Positions 1 to 5,198 of a stretch of DNA of 5,198 nucleotides are shown piece by piece (position 1 is the first letter of the stretch; each line of letters opens with the position of its first letter). The translations under genes were made by a program, and so were the position numbers. A model generated the notes under the pieces. That model worked only from the letters and a program-made list of their open reading frames with translations. It had not been told where the DNA came from and made no database searches. Source of the DNA: Gemmatimonadota bacterium (GTDB taxonomy: Bacteria > Gemmatimonadota > Gemmatimonadetes > Gemmatimonadales > Gemmatimonadaceae); the NCBI GenBank assembly GCA_028287225.1, contig JAQBPZ010000216.1, positions 1 through 5,198 of the forward strand. Direction: 5' to 3'.

Positions 1-786
1 GCTCCGGCCCTCGGCGCGCAGCACCGCGGCGCGCGCGCGCAGCACGGCCGCGCTCGCCCCGGCGGGGGCAACGGCTCCAGCGATCACGATCACGACCTCT
101 CCGCGTGGCCCAGCATCTCCGTAGTACGCCGCGAGGGCCGCCACCGTTCCGCGCCGCACCTCCTCGTACTGCTTGGTCAGCTCGCGGGCCACCACGCAGC
201 CTCGCTCCCCCGCACCGGCGCGAGCGAGCTCGGCCAGCGTTTCGGCGACGCGCGCCGGCGCCTCGTACAGCACCGCCGCATGGCGCAGCCCGGCGATCTC
301 GTCCACCGCCGCGCGTCGCTCCGCGCCCTTCCGCGCCAGGAAGCCGTAGAACGTGAAGCGCTCCATCTCCATCCCGCTGGCCACGAGCGCCGAAAGGAGC
401 GCCGAGGCGCCGGGCACAGGCGAGACGGGGACCCCCGCCTCCACGGCGGCGCGCACGAGCCGCGCGCCCGGGTCGGACAGGAGCGGCGTGCCCGCATCGG
501 AGACGAGCGCCAGGCTCTCCCCCGCGAGGAGGCGGGCCACCAGCGCCGGCGTCGTCTTCGCCTCGTTGTGCTCGTGATATGCCACGAGCGGCGTGCGGAT
601 CTCGTAGCGCCTGAGCAGGGTGATGGTGTGGCGCGTGTCCTCCGCCAGCACCGCCGCCACGCTGCGCAGCGTCTCCACGCCCCGAAAGGTGAAGTCGCCG
701 AGATTGCCGATGGGGGTGCTCACCACGTACAGCGTGCCCCCCGCGCCGCCCGCCGTGCCGGGGGCGTCGCTCAGCTCAGCTTCCAC
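1..786 (-). CDS. rsmI: 16S rRNA (cytidine(1402)-2'-O)-methyltransferase RsmI, 3' part cut by window edge
   Basis: RsmI uses S-adenosylmethionine to methylate the ribose 2'-OH of C1402 in 16S rRNA, tuning the ribosomal P site. The frame carries the family signatures in order: GTLYVVSTPIGNLGD near residues 17-31, an AEDTRHT motif, a YHEHNE motif, VSDAGTPLLSDPG, a VPGASAL segment, then FYGFLARKG and a PRGEVVIVIAG strand. About 262 codons are visible; the family is usually around 280 residues, so only a short C-terminal tail lies outside the window. The start is uncertain. A GTG at 784-786 gives a sensible N-terminus and overlaps the upstream gene by 16 bases, but has no clear Shine-Dalgarno. The GTGs at 721-726 would cut into the SAM-binding motif. 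The overlap suggests translational coupling to the unknown gene upstream. Family assignment is very secure; the start is not. Confidence 0.93.
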   Translation of the reverse strand, partial: MEAELSDAPGTAGGAGGTLYVVSTPIGNLGDFTFRGVETLRSVAAVLAEDTRHTITLLRRYEIRTPLVAYHEHNEAKTTPALVARLLAGESLALVSDAGTPLLSDPGARLVRAAVEAGVPVSPVPGASALLSALVASGMEMERFTFYGFLARKGAERRAAVDEIAGLRHAAVLYEAPARVAETLAELARAGAGERGCVVARELTKQYEEVRRGTVAALAAYYGDAGPRGEVVIVIAGAVAPAGASAAVLRARAAVLRAEGRS

Positions 787-1748
787 GCGAGGCGGTCGAA
801 CAGGCCGGCGGACTGGAAGAGGTGGCGGCGCTCGTGGGTCAGCTCGCGCAGCATCTGCTCGGGGCCGTTGCCCTCCTGGTCGGTGGCCGTCCAGAGCAGC
901 TCGTTGACCAGCGCGGCGATGCCGCTGGTGAGGTCCGCCGCGTCGGCGACCACGGCGCGGGGCGTGCGCCCGCTGAACGAGAGCCCGTCCAGCGCGGGAT
1001 GCGTGGCGACGAGCGTGGCGCGCGCATGCTCCGCGATGGCCGGCGCGCTCTCCCGTCCGTCGGCCACGAGGCGCAGCACGAGCTGCGTGGCCAGGTCGCG
1101 ATAGGCCTGCACGAGGCCCGTGGGCGCCTGCACCGGGAGCGGGCCGGGCGGCGCCCAGCGGCGCACGGTCAGGTGCAGCGCGCGATGCTCCACGTCGAAC
1201 AGCGCGCTCACGCGCTCCACCATGGTGCCCTGTGCGGCGCCCGAGAGGTACGCGTGCTGCACGACGCCGTTCCGGAACACCAGGTAGTTCACCCCGCGGT
1301 CGCTCGCGATCTCCAGGAGCCCGTCCCAGGTGGAGGCCATGAGGAAGGGGAAGAGCGCCGCCGGATCGCTGGCGCGCAGCTCGGGGGGAAACGGCTCGGG
1401 GGCGCCCGTCTGCGAGGCGTACATGCACGCGAGCTGCTCGTCGTCGGCCTCGTGGAAGCAGATCTCGCCGTACTCCGGCTCGGCCGGCACCTTCTCCACC
1501 GCCGCGCTGATCGCGAGCGAGTGGAAGGTCTTGCCGTCGTGCAGGCTGGCGTTCACCAGCTCGCCGTGCTGCAGGTACAGCACGACGAACTCCTCCGGCA
1601 GCCAGATCGCCACGTACCCCGAGACGCGCGCCGCGCGGTCGCGCTTGGCGTCGGTCAGAAGGTTGCGGAGATGGACGTACGCGAGCCGCGTGCGAGGCAG
1701 GAGGACGCGCGTGTACGGGTAGCGCAGGCCGGCGACGTTGGCGGGCAT
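771..1748 (-). CDS. Uncharacterised 325-residue protein, possible tandem DUF4388/PATAN-like modules
   Basis: I do not recognise this protein. It is soluble-looking, with no signal peptide or membrane segment. Two segments resemble each other: residues 44-69 (GYVAIWL, then VVLYLQHGELVNASL) and 143-168 (GLLEIAS, then NYLVFRNGVVQHAYL). Each reads as strand, turn, strand ending in a G-x-(L/V)-V-x-(N/H)-A type motif. That pattern recalls DUF4388/PATAN domains of bacterial signalling proteins, but this is pattern matching by eye. The C-terminal third (about 200-325) is mainly helical, with an acidic/basic tail ending in RLAWKLS. The ATG at 1746-1748 is chosen because the next part of the frame upstream is low-complexity sequence antisense to a non-coding gap and trxA. 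It has no Shine-Dalgarno and follows a terminator-like hairpin. The 3' end overlaps the proposed rsmI start, so its product may be made together with RsmI. The coding call is strong; function is unknown. Confidence 0.8.
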   Translation of the reverse strand: MPANVAGLRYPYTRVLLPRTRLAYVHLRNLLTDAKRDRAARVSGYVAIWLPEEFVVLYLQHGELVNASLHDGKTFHSLAISAAVEKVPAEPEYGEICFHEADDEQLACMYASQTGAPEPFPPELRASDPAALFPFLMASTWDGLLEIASDRGVNYLVFRNGVVQHAYLSGAAQGTMVERVSALFDVEHRALHLTVRRWAPPGPLPVQAPTGLVQAYRDLATQLVLRLVADGRESAPAIAEHARATLVATHPALDGLSFSGRTPRAVVADAADLTSGIAALVNELLWTATDQEGNGPEQMLRELTHERRHLFQSAGLFDRLAWKLS

Positions 1749-1756
1749 TGGGCGGG

Positions 1757-1792
1757 AAAAGGGGCCGGGGCGACGACGGTCGCCCCGACCCC
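1757..1792 (-). terminator. Candidate intrinsic terminator downstream of trxA
   Basis: On the minus strand an 8-bp perfect stem (GGGGCGAC with GTCGCCCC, tetraloop at 1775-1778) is extended by an outer GGGG/CCCC pairing (1789-1792 with 1761-1764) across a 2x2 internal loop. It is followed at once by TTTT (1760-1757) and then CCCGCCC. This is the form of a Rho-independent terminator for trxA, although the T-run is short. It ends only about eight bases before the ATG of the next gene, so it could equally act as a leader hairpin limiting expression of that gene. Confidence 0.5.
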
Positions 1793-1815
1793 AAATGTGC
1801 TCACCGTCCAGCTGT

Positions 1816-1858
1816 GGGGCAACGGCCAGCGGCGTGCCGCTGGCCGCACCCGCCCCTA
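1816..1858 (-). repeat. Large intergenic hairpin overlapping the trxA stop, REP-like
   Basis: An 11-bp perfect inverted repeat (1823-1833 with 1836-1846, 2-base centre) is flanked by a second pairing, ggggc 1816-1820 with gcccc 1852-1856. On the minus strand the outer arm begins TAGGGGC, and that TAG is the trxA stop codon. Together with the hairpin at 1761-1792, also bounded by GGGGC-type arms, it fills most of the gap between trxA and the next gene. It may stabilise the trxA mRNA end or be a copy of an interspersed palindromic element. Only one copy is visible here, so repeat status is unproven. Confidence 0.4.
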
Positions 1859-2185
1859 CGCCACCGCGTGCTGCTTGAACTTGGCCTCGATCGCCTGGCG
1901 CGGCACCGCGCCGACGATCTGGTCCACCACCTTGCCGTCCTTGAAGAACAGGAGCATGGGGATGGAGCGGACGTTGAACTTCGTGGCCGTCTTGATGTTG
2001 GCGTCCACGTCGAGCTTCGTCACCTTGACCTGGTCCTTGTAGTCCACCGCGAGCTGGTCCAGGATCGGGGCGATCATGCGGCAGGGGCCGCACCAGGTCG
2101 CCCAGAAATCCACCACCGTCAGGCCGTCGTGCTTCTCGACTTCCTGCTCGAAATCCGCATCCGTCACCGCTGTCGCATTGGACAT
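1856..2185 (-). CDS. trxA: Thioredoxin
   Basis: This is a 109-residue cytoplasmic thioredoxin that reduces protein disulfides using electrons from thioredoxin reductase. The active-site motif WCGPC is at residues 31-35, with catalytic Cys32 and Cys35. Buried Asp26 lies in the VVDFWA strand, Lys57 in TKLDVDAN, and the cis-proline is Pro76 in SIPMLLFFKDG, with Gly84 after it. Length and spacing match E. coli thioredoxin 1 almost residue for residue. The ATG at 2183-2185 is chosen because GGGAG (2195-2199) sits nine bases upstream and because longer versions add non-thioredoxin sequence. The stop is TAG at 1856-1858. It is the first gene of the minus-strand group and diverges from mce. No reductase gene is in the window. 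Confidence 0.97.
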   Translation of the reverse strand: MSNATAVTDADFEQEVEKHDGLTVVDFWATWCGPCRMIAPILDQLAVDYKDQVKVTKLDVDANIKTATKFNVRSIPMLLFFKDGKVVDQIVGAVPRQAIEAKFKQHAVA

Positions 2186-2206
2186 CCCGTCAATCTCCCG
2201 GCGGGC

Positions 2207-2235
2207 CTGACCGGCCCCGCCCCCAGAATTAATAT
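2207..2235 (+). promoter_or_regulatory. Candidate sigma70-type promoter for mce in the trxA-mce divergent gap
   Basis: The 82-base divergent gap holds the window's clearest AT-rich patch (2225-2238). CTGACC (2207-2212) and TAATAT (2230-2235) each match four of six consensus positions of the -35 and -10 hexamers and are separated by 17 bases. A transcript starting near 2242 would have a leader of about 26 bases before mce. The same AT patch could serve trxA on the other strand. This is read by eye and is weak evidence. Confidence 0.3.
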
Positions 2236-2267
2236 TCAGCGCCAGCCGACCCCTGCCAGCGCACTCC

Positions 2268-2684
2268 ATGACCGACGGACCCGTTCCCGCGCGCGCCACC
2301 CGCATCGCCCACGTCGGCATCGCCGTCGCGGACCTTGCTGCCATCCTGCCCTTCTACCGCGAGCTGCTCGACCTCCCCGAGGTTCCCCTCGCGGATGCCG
2401 ACGGCGCCCGCATCGCCGGCCTGCAGGCCGGCGAGTCGCTCATCGAGCTGCTCGAGGCCCGGTCGTCCGACTCCCCGATCGGCAAGTTCGTCGCCAGGCG
2501 GGGCCCCGGCATCCATCACATCTGCTTCGCCGTCGACGACCTGGACGGCACGCTCGCCCGCTGCCGCCAGATGGGCATCCGGCTCATCGACGAGACGCCG
2601 CGCCTCGGCGCCGAAGGAAAACGTATCGCGTTCATCCATCCCGGCGCCACGGCCGGCGTGCTGGTGGAGCTCACCGAGCTCTGA
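2268..2684 (+). CDS. mce: Methylmalonyl-CoA epimerase
   Basis: The enzyme interconverts (S)- and (R)-methylmalonyl-CoA, linking propionyl-CoA carboxylase to the B12-dependent mutase and so to succinyl-CoA. The 138-residue protein is a single VOC (glyoxalase/bleomycin-resistance) fold of two beta-alpha modules. Visible signatures are RIAHVGIAVADL (residues 12-23), SLIELLEA (57-64), SPIGKFVARRGPGIHHICF (69-87), RLIDETPRLGAEGKRIAFIHP (105-125) and GVLVELTEL at the C-terminus. The likely divalent-metal ligands are His15, Glu60, one of His83/His84 (probably His84), and Glu134. Length matches the family. The ATG at 2268 has no recognisable Shine-Dalgarno, but the protein begins the usual short distance before the first metal His. 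It stands alone: neither mutase nor carboxylase genes are in view. It ends 17 bases from the convergent lipoprotein gene. Confidence 0.93.
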   Translation: MTDGPVPARATRIAHVGIAVADLAAILPFYRELLDLPEVPLADADGARIAGLQAGESLIELLEARSSDSPIGKFVARRGPGIHHICFAVDDLDGTLARCRQMGIRLIDETPRLGAEGKRIAFIHPGATAGVLVELTEL

Positions 2685-2701
2685 CCGGCCCGCGAGCCGC
2701 G

Positions 2702-3151
2702 CTAGGGCTTGGACTTGCAGAGATCCGCGACCGGATCCATGTCCGCGGTGCGGACATACCAGCGGTCGCCGGCGTTCACCATGTAGAAATTCGTGGACCG
2801 CGAGAGAGTTCCCTTGGTCAGCTGCACGTTCAGCACGCGCTCGCCCGCGGCGGCCGGCTGCTCCGAGAGCACGCGGTACTGGTCGTGCTTGAAGTAGCAC
2901 ATCATGATGAGCTCGCGGCGCTCCACCTCGTCGCGGCCGAGGCGCTTGCTGTCGCGCACCGCGCCGTCCTTGTCACCCCACGCGGCGGCCATCGCCTGGA
3001 GGTCCTGGGCGCGGACGGCGGACAGGAACGCGTCGAGCGCCGGACGGGGCCCGGTGCGCGGCAGCGTCGACGTCGCCATCGGCTGGTTGGTGGTGGTGGT
3101 GCTGGAACAGGCAGCGCTGGCCAGCAGCAGCCCAAGCATCAACTTTCTCAC
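2702..3151 (-). CDS. Small predicted lipoprotein, possible NTF2-like fold
   Basis: This is a 149-residue protein starting MRKLMLGLLLASAAC: a positively charged end, a hydrophobic core and a Cys at residue 15. That indicates export and lipid attachment. The lipobox reads S-A-A-C, with Ser rather than the usual Leu at -3, so processing is likely but not certain. A Ser/Thr-rich linker (16-33) follows. A compact domain then begins PRPALDAFLSAVRAQDLQAMAAAW (36-58), an opening typical of NTF2-like/SnoaL or DUF4878-type domains, and ends in strands around NFYMVNAGDRWYVRT. The GTG at 3149-3151 is preferred because AGGAG lies eight bases upstream; the in-frame ATG at 3167-3169 would place that site inside the gene. 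The frame stays open far upstream, but only as antisense to pdxJ. No function can be assigned. It is convergent with mce and divergent from pdxJ. Confidence 0.75.
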   Translation of the reverse strand: MRKLMLGLLLASAACSSTTTTNQPMATSTLPRTGPRPALDAFLSAVRAQDLQAMAAAWGDKDGAVRDSKRLGRDEVERRELIMMCYFKHDQYRVLSEQPAAAGERVLNVQLTKGTLSRSTNFYMVNAGDRWYVRTADMDPVADLCKSKP

Positions 3152-3159
3152 TCGTGTCT

Positions 3160-3164
3160 CTCCT
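3160..3164 (-). promoter_or_regulatory. Ribosome binding site that fixes the lipoprotein start
   Basis: AGGAG on the minus strand lies eight bases before the GTG at 3149-3151. It is one of the best Shine-Dalgarno matches in the window. It sits downstream of the in-frame ATG at 3167-3169, which argues against that longer start. Confidence 0.6.
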
Positions 3165-3202
3165 CGCATTAGTGTGCGAACGGTAACGCGGCCCATCGAC
3201 TT

Positions 3203-3216
3203 CCGGCAACGGCCGG
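3203..3216 (+). promoter_or_regulatory. Small hairpin in the pdxJ leader where the Shine-Dalgarno would lie
   Basis: CCGGC (3203-3207) and GCCGG (3212-3216) form a 5-bp GC stem around the loop AACG, ending seven bases before the pdxJ ATG. No GGAG-type site is present between the stem and the start. The hairpin could influence translation initiation, but short GC stems are common by chance in such DNA. Confidence 0.25.
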
Positions 3217-3223
3217 CATCCTC

Positions 3224-3982
3224 ATGAAGACGACGCACCAGCGGCTTTATATCAACATCGACCACATCGCCACGGTGCGGCAGGCGCGTCGCGGTGCCGA
3301 GCCGGTGCCGGTGGAGGCGGTGGCGCTCTGCGAGCGCGCCGGCGCGGACGGCATCACCGCCCACCTGCGCGAGGACCGGCGCCACATCCAGGACGCCGAC
3401 ATCGAGGCCATCGCGACCGCGGTCACCACGGTGTTCAACCTGGAGATCGCCTGTACCCCGGAGATGATCGCGCTGGCCGAACGGCTTCGTCCCTACGCGG
3501 TCACCCTTGTACCCGAGCGGCGCGAGGAAGTCACCACCGAGGGGGGCCTCGACGTGGCCGGCGCGGCGCCCCGCCTCGCCGACGCGCTGGCGCGACTCCG
3601 TGCGGCGGGGGTGCGGAGCAGCCTGTTCATCGCCCCGGACCGCGACAGCATCGCGCGCTCCCGCGACCTCGGCGCCGACGCCGTGGAGCTGCACACCGGC
3701 ACGTACGCGCACCATCCGCACGACGCGGCCCCGCTCCAGGCGCTGCGGTACGGGGCGCAGCACGCCGCGTCGGCGGGGCTCGCCGTGCACGCCGGCCACG
3801 GGCTCACCACCGCCAACGTGGGCCCCGTGGCCGCCATTCCGGAGATCGAGGAGCTCAACATCGGGCACCACGTGATCGGGCGGGCCATCTTCATCGGGCT
3901 GGAGGCCGCGGTGCGCGAGCTGCGCGCCGCCATGGACGCGGCGCGCGGGGTCGACATGGACGCGGCGCGCCGCGCGCCCTAA
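3224..3982 (+). CDS. pdxJ: Pyridoxine 5'-phosphate synthase
   Basis: PdxJ condenses 1-deoxy-D-xylulose 5-phosphate with 3-amino-2-oxopropyl phosphate to give pyridoxine 5'-phosphate, the ring-closing step of DXP-dependent vitamin B6 synthesis. It is a cytoplasmic TIM barrel. The 252-residue product shows YINIDHIATVRQARRG (residues 9-24), GITAHLREDRRHIQD (43-57), NLEIA (72-76), LVPERREEVTTEGGLDV (95-111), VELHTG (154-159), HAGHGLT (189-195) and a NIGHHVIGRAIFIGL segment near the C-terminus. Asn11, His47, Arg52, Glu74 and Glu155 fit the known substrate and catalytic positions of E. coli PdxJ shifted by two; His192 fits its His193. ATG 3224 is the first usable start after the in-frame TAG at 3170-3172. 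There is no Shine-Dalgarno. The C-terminus carries a short duplicated MDAAR motif beyond the conserved barrel. Confidence 0.96.
   Translation: MKTTHQRLYINIDHIATVRQARRGAEPVPVEAVALCERAGADGITAHLREDRRHIQDADIEAIATAVTTVFNLEIACTPEMIALAERLRPYAVTLVPERREEVTTEGGLDVAGAAPRLADALARLRAAGVRSSLFIAPDRDSIARSRDLGADAVELHTGTYAHHPHDAAPLQALRYGAQHAASAGLAVHAGHGLTTANVGPVAAIPEIEELNIGHHVIGRAIFIGLEAAVRELRAAMDAARGVDMDAARRAP
3931..3970 (+). repeat. 16-bp direct repeat, 24-bp period, at the 3' end of pdxJ
   Basis: The 16 bases catggacgcggcgcgc occur at 3931-3946 and again exactly at 3955-3970. The 24-base period keeps frame and encodes MDAAR twice near the end of PdxJ. This looks like a small tandem duplication in the non-conserved tail. 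Confidence 0.7.
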
Positions 3983-4009
3983 CTTCGTGCTCACTATGCA
4001 CATGCGACT

Positions 4010-4013
4010 GGAG
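4010..4013 (+). promoter_or_regulatory. Ribosome binding site of the HPt-repeat gene
   Basis: GGAG lies five bases before the ATG at 4019-4021. This supports that start over the ATGs at 3996 and 4002, which are in another frame and terminate at TGA 4020-4022. Confidence 0.5.
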
Positions 4014-4018
4014 CAGGC

Positions 4019-5198
4019 ATGACGGCCCCCGGCGGCTTCCTCGACTTCTTCATCCTCGAGGCCAGCGACTACATCGAGCAGATCGACGCGCAGCTGCTGG
4101 CGGGCGAGGCGGGGATCGACGCCGAGGCGCTGCAGCGCAGCGCGCGCGCCCTGCGCGGCAGCGCGACGATGGCTCGGCGCGCCCCGCTCGCCGAGATCGC
4201 CGCCGGCCTGGAGCGCGTGGGCCGCGCGCTGCGCGAGCAGCAGCTCCAGTGGACGCCGGCGCTGCGCGGCGTGCTCGTGGCCGCCGTGGACGACCTGAAG
4301 ATCCTCCTGCGCAACGTGCGCGCATGGAGTAGCGCAGACGACGCCCGCGCCCGCACCCGCATCGACGAGCTGGTGCGGTACGCCCCGACCCGTCCGGCCA
4401 CGCCCCTGGCGACGCCCACCACGGCGGGCCACGACAGCTACCTCGCGACCGAGGCGGCCAACATCGGCGCCGGCCTGGAGCTCCTCGTCACGCGGCCGTC
4501 GGACCGCGATGCCGCCACCAACGTGCTGCGGCGGGTGCGCGCGCTCCGCGGGATCGCGAGCGTGAAGGATCATGCGTCCCTCGCCGAGGTGCTGGAGGCA
4601 TCGGAGCAGGCCGCGCACCCGCTGGAGCTCGGCGAGCCGACCCTGAGCGCGGAGCGCGTCGCGCTGCTCGGCGCCGCCGCCACCCTGCTCCGGGGCATCG
4701 CGGTGTCCATTCGCGGCGGCACGTCGCTGGACCAGTCCAGCCCGGACGTCGGCCGGTTCGCCGCGGCGCTCGAGGCCATGCAGGCGCGCGAGACCGGCGC
4801 GGACCGCGTCATCCCGATCGCCGAGCTGTTCTACGGCGATGGCGGCGCCACGGTCGTGGACACGGCGCCGAACCCGCCCACGTCGCCGGCCGAGCGTTTC
4901 CGGCTGGAGGTGGTGAGCCAGGGCGAGCACCTGCGCCGCGTCGTGAGCGACGCGCGCGCCGCGCGCGACGACATCGCGCGCGACCGCGTCCGTCGCGCCC
5001 TCCGGCAGGCCCTCCGCGCGCTGCGACAGGCCGCCGAGAGCTTCGGCGAGCAGGAGGTCGCGAGCTTCGTGGCGGAGCACTCGGACGCCGTGGTGCAGCT
5101 GGACTCGGGAGCGCTGGACACGCTGGACGACATGGCGACGCTGCTCGCCCAGCCGGCCGCCAACGGCGGATCGCTCCGCGAGCGGCTCACCGCGCTCC
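4019..5198 (+). CDS. Multi-HPt-like signalling protein lacking phospho-accepting His, 3' end cut by window edge
   Basis: The frame is open from ATG 4019 to the edge, giving 393 codons, Ala/Arg-rich and helical. The opening FLDFFILEASDYIEQIDAQLL is typical of HPt domains in CheA-like kinases. Three HPt-like helices are visible: ARALRGSATMA (phospho-site equivalent Arg43), VRALRGIASV (Arg174) and LRALRQAAESFG (Arg333). A genuine HPt reads HxLKGxA, with His as the phosphate acceptor; here Arg replaces it in all three, while the L-(K/R)-G-x-A frame is largely kept. No HATPase, CheW-like or receiver domain lies within the visible part, but these could follow downstream, in which case this would be the N-terminus of a large CheA-type hybrid kinase. 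It could instead be a stand-alone scaffold or phosphorelay decoy. The gene follows pdxJ by 36 bases with its own ribosome site. Confidence 0.85.
   Translation, partial: MTAPGGFLDFFILEASDYIEQIDAQLLAGEAGIDAEALQRSARALRGSATMARRAPLAEIAAGLERVGRALREQQLQWTPALRGVLVAAVDDLKILLRNVRAWSSADDARARTRIDELVRYAPTRPATPLATPTTAGHDSYLATEAANIGAGLELLVTRPSDRDAATNVLRRVRALRGIASVKDHASLAEVLEASEQAAHPLELGEPTLSAERVALLGAAATLLRGIAVSIRGGTSLDQSSPDVGRFAAALEAMQARETGADRVIPIAELFYGDGGATVVDTAPNPPTSPAERFRLEVVSQGEHLRRVVSDARAARDDIARDRVRRALRQALRALRQAAESFGEQEVASFVAEHSDAVVQLDSGALDTLDDMATLLAQPAANGGSLRERLTAL

Noticed and set aside
1..60. A run of alternating CG dinucleotides and repeated AAVLRA residues at the RsmI C-terminal side
   Set aside because: This fits the helix that precedes the conserved C-terminal part of RsmI, encoded with extreme GC bias. 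It is not a separate repeat element.
1749..2093. An N-terminal extension of the unknown 325-residue protein, making 440 residues
   Set aside because: The extension reads through the hairpin gap and the antisense frame of trxA, and is Gly/Arg/Gln-rich with no plausible fold. ATG 1748 is far better.
2186..2344. A longer thioredoxin start giving 162 residues
   Set aside because: The extra residues would overlap mce on the opposite strand and do not resemble thioredoxin or a signal peptide. The ATG at 2183-2185 has a good ribosome site and gives the exact family length.
2661..2701. A GAGCTC-ACC-GAGCTC palindrome pair near the mce stop as a bidirectional terminator
   Set aside because: It lies within coding sequence encoding the conserved VELTEL end and has no T-run on either side. 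There is no real support for termination.
822..3172. Long overlapping plus-strand frames across the unknown gene, trxA, mce and lipoprotein regions
   Set aside because: They are low-complexity His/Arg/Gly/Ala-rich translations in the wrong frame or strand relative to recognised genes and carry no family motifs.
2702..5080. A 792-codon minus-strand open frame running from inside the HPt gene region through pdxJ to the lipoprotein stop
   Set aside because: Only its last 149 codons look like a real protein. The rest is Arg/Gly/Ala/His-rich sequence antisense to two well-supported genes, a common artefact of very high GC coding DNA.

Overview
The window is GC-rich, densely coded bacterial chromosome. 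Third codon positions are almost all G or C, so long spurious frames run antisense to the real genes. Gene content (thioredoxin, RsmI, methylmalonyl-CoA epimerase, PdxJ, a multi-HPt signalling protein) and protein style suggest a high-GC phylum such as Gemmatimonadota. That placement is an inference from style and recollection, not from a marker gene. No tRNA, rRNA, CRISPR array, insertion sequence or phage gene is visible, and no stretch longer than about 110 bases lacks a gene.

Layout. The left part is a minus-strand group read from right to left: trxA (1856-2185), an unrecognised 325-residue protein (771-1748), and rsmI (start near 786, running off the left edge). The last two overlap and are probably translated together. 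Between trxA and the unknown gene lies a 107-base gap filled with two strong GC hairpins. One of them is followed by a T-run on the minus strand, so it is a candidate intrinsic terminator. Diverging from trxA is the plus-strand mce (2268-2684). It converges on a minus-strand gene for a small predicted lipoprotein (2702-3151) with a 17-base gap. The lipoprotein gene diverges from plus-strand pdxJ (3224-3982). A plus-strand gene with degenerate HPt repeats follows (4019 to the right edge).

How the genes work together. Most are housekeeping functions: disulfide reduction, 16S rRNA 2'-O-methylation, the propionyl-CoA/methylmalonyl-CoA route, and vitamin B6 synthesis. They do not form one pathway. 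No new defence or mobile system is evident. The observations most worth a second look are three HPt-like repeats in which the phospho-accepting His is replaced by Arg each time, an unknown protein with an apparent internal duplication coupled to rsmI, and the paired-hairpin element whose edge overlaps the trxA stop codon.
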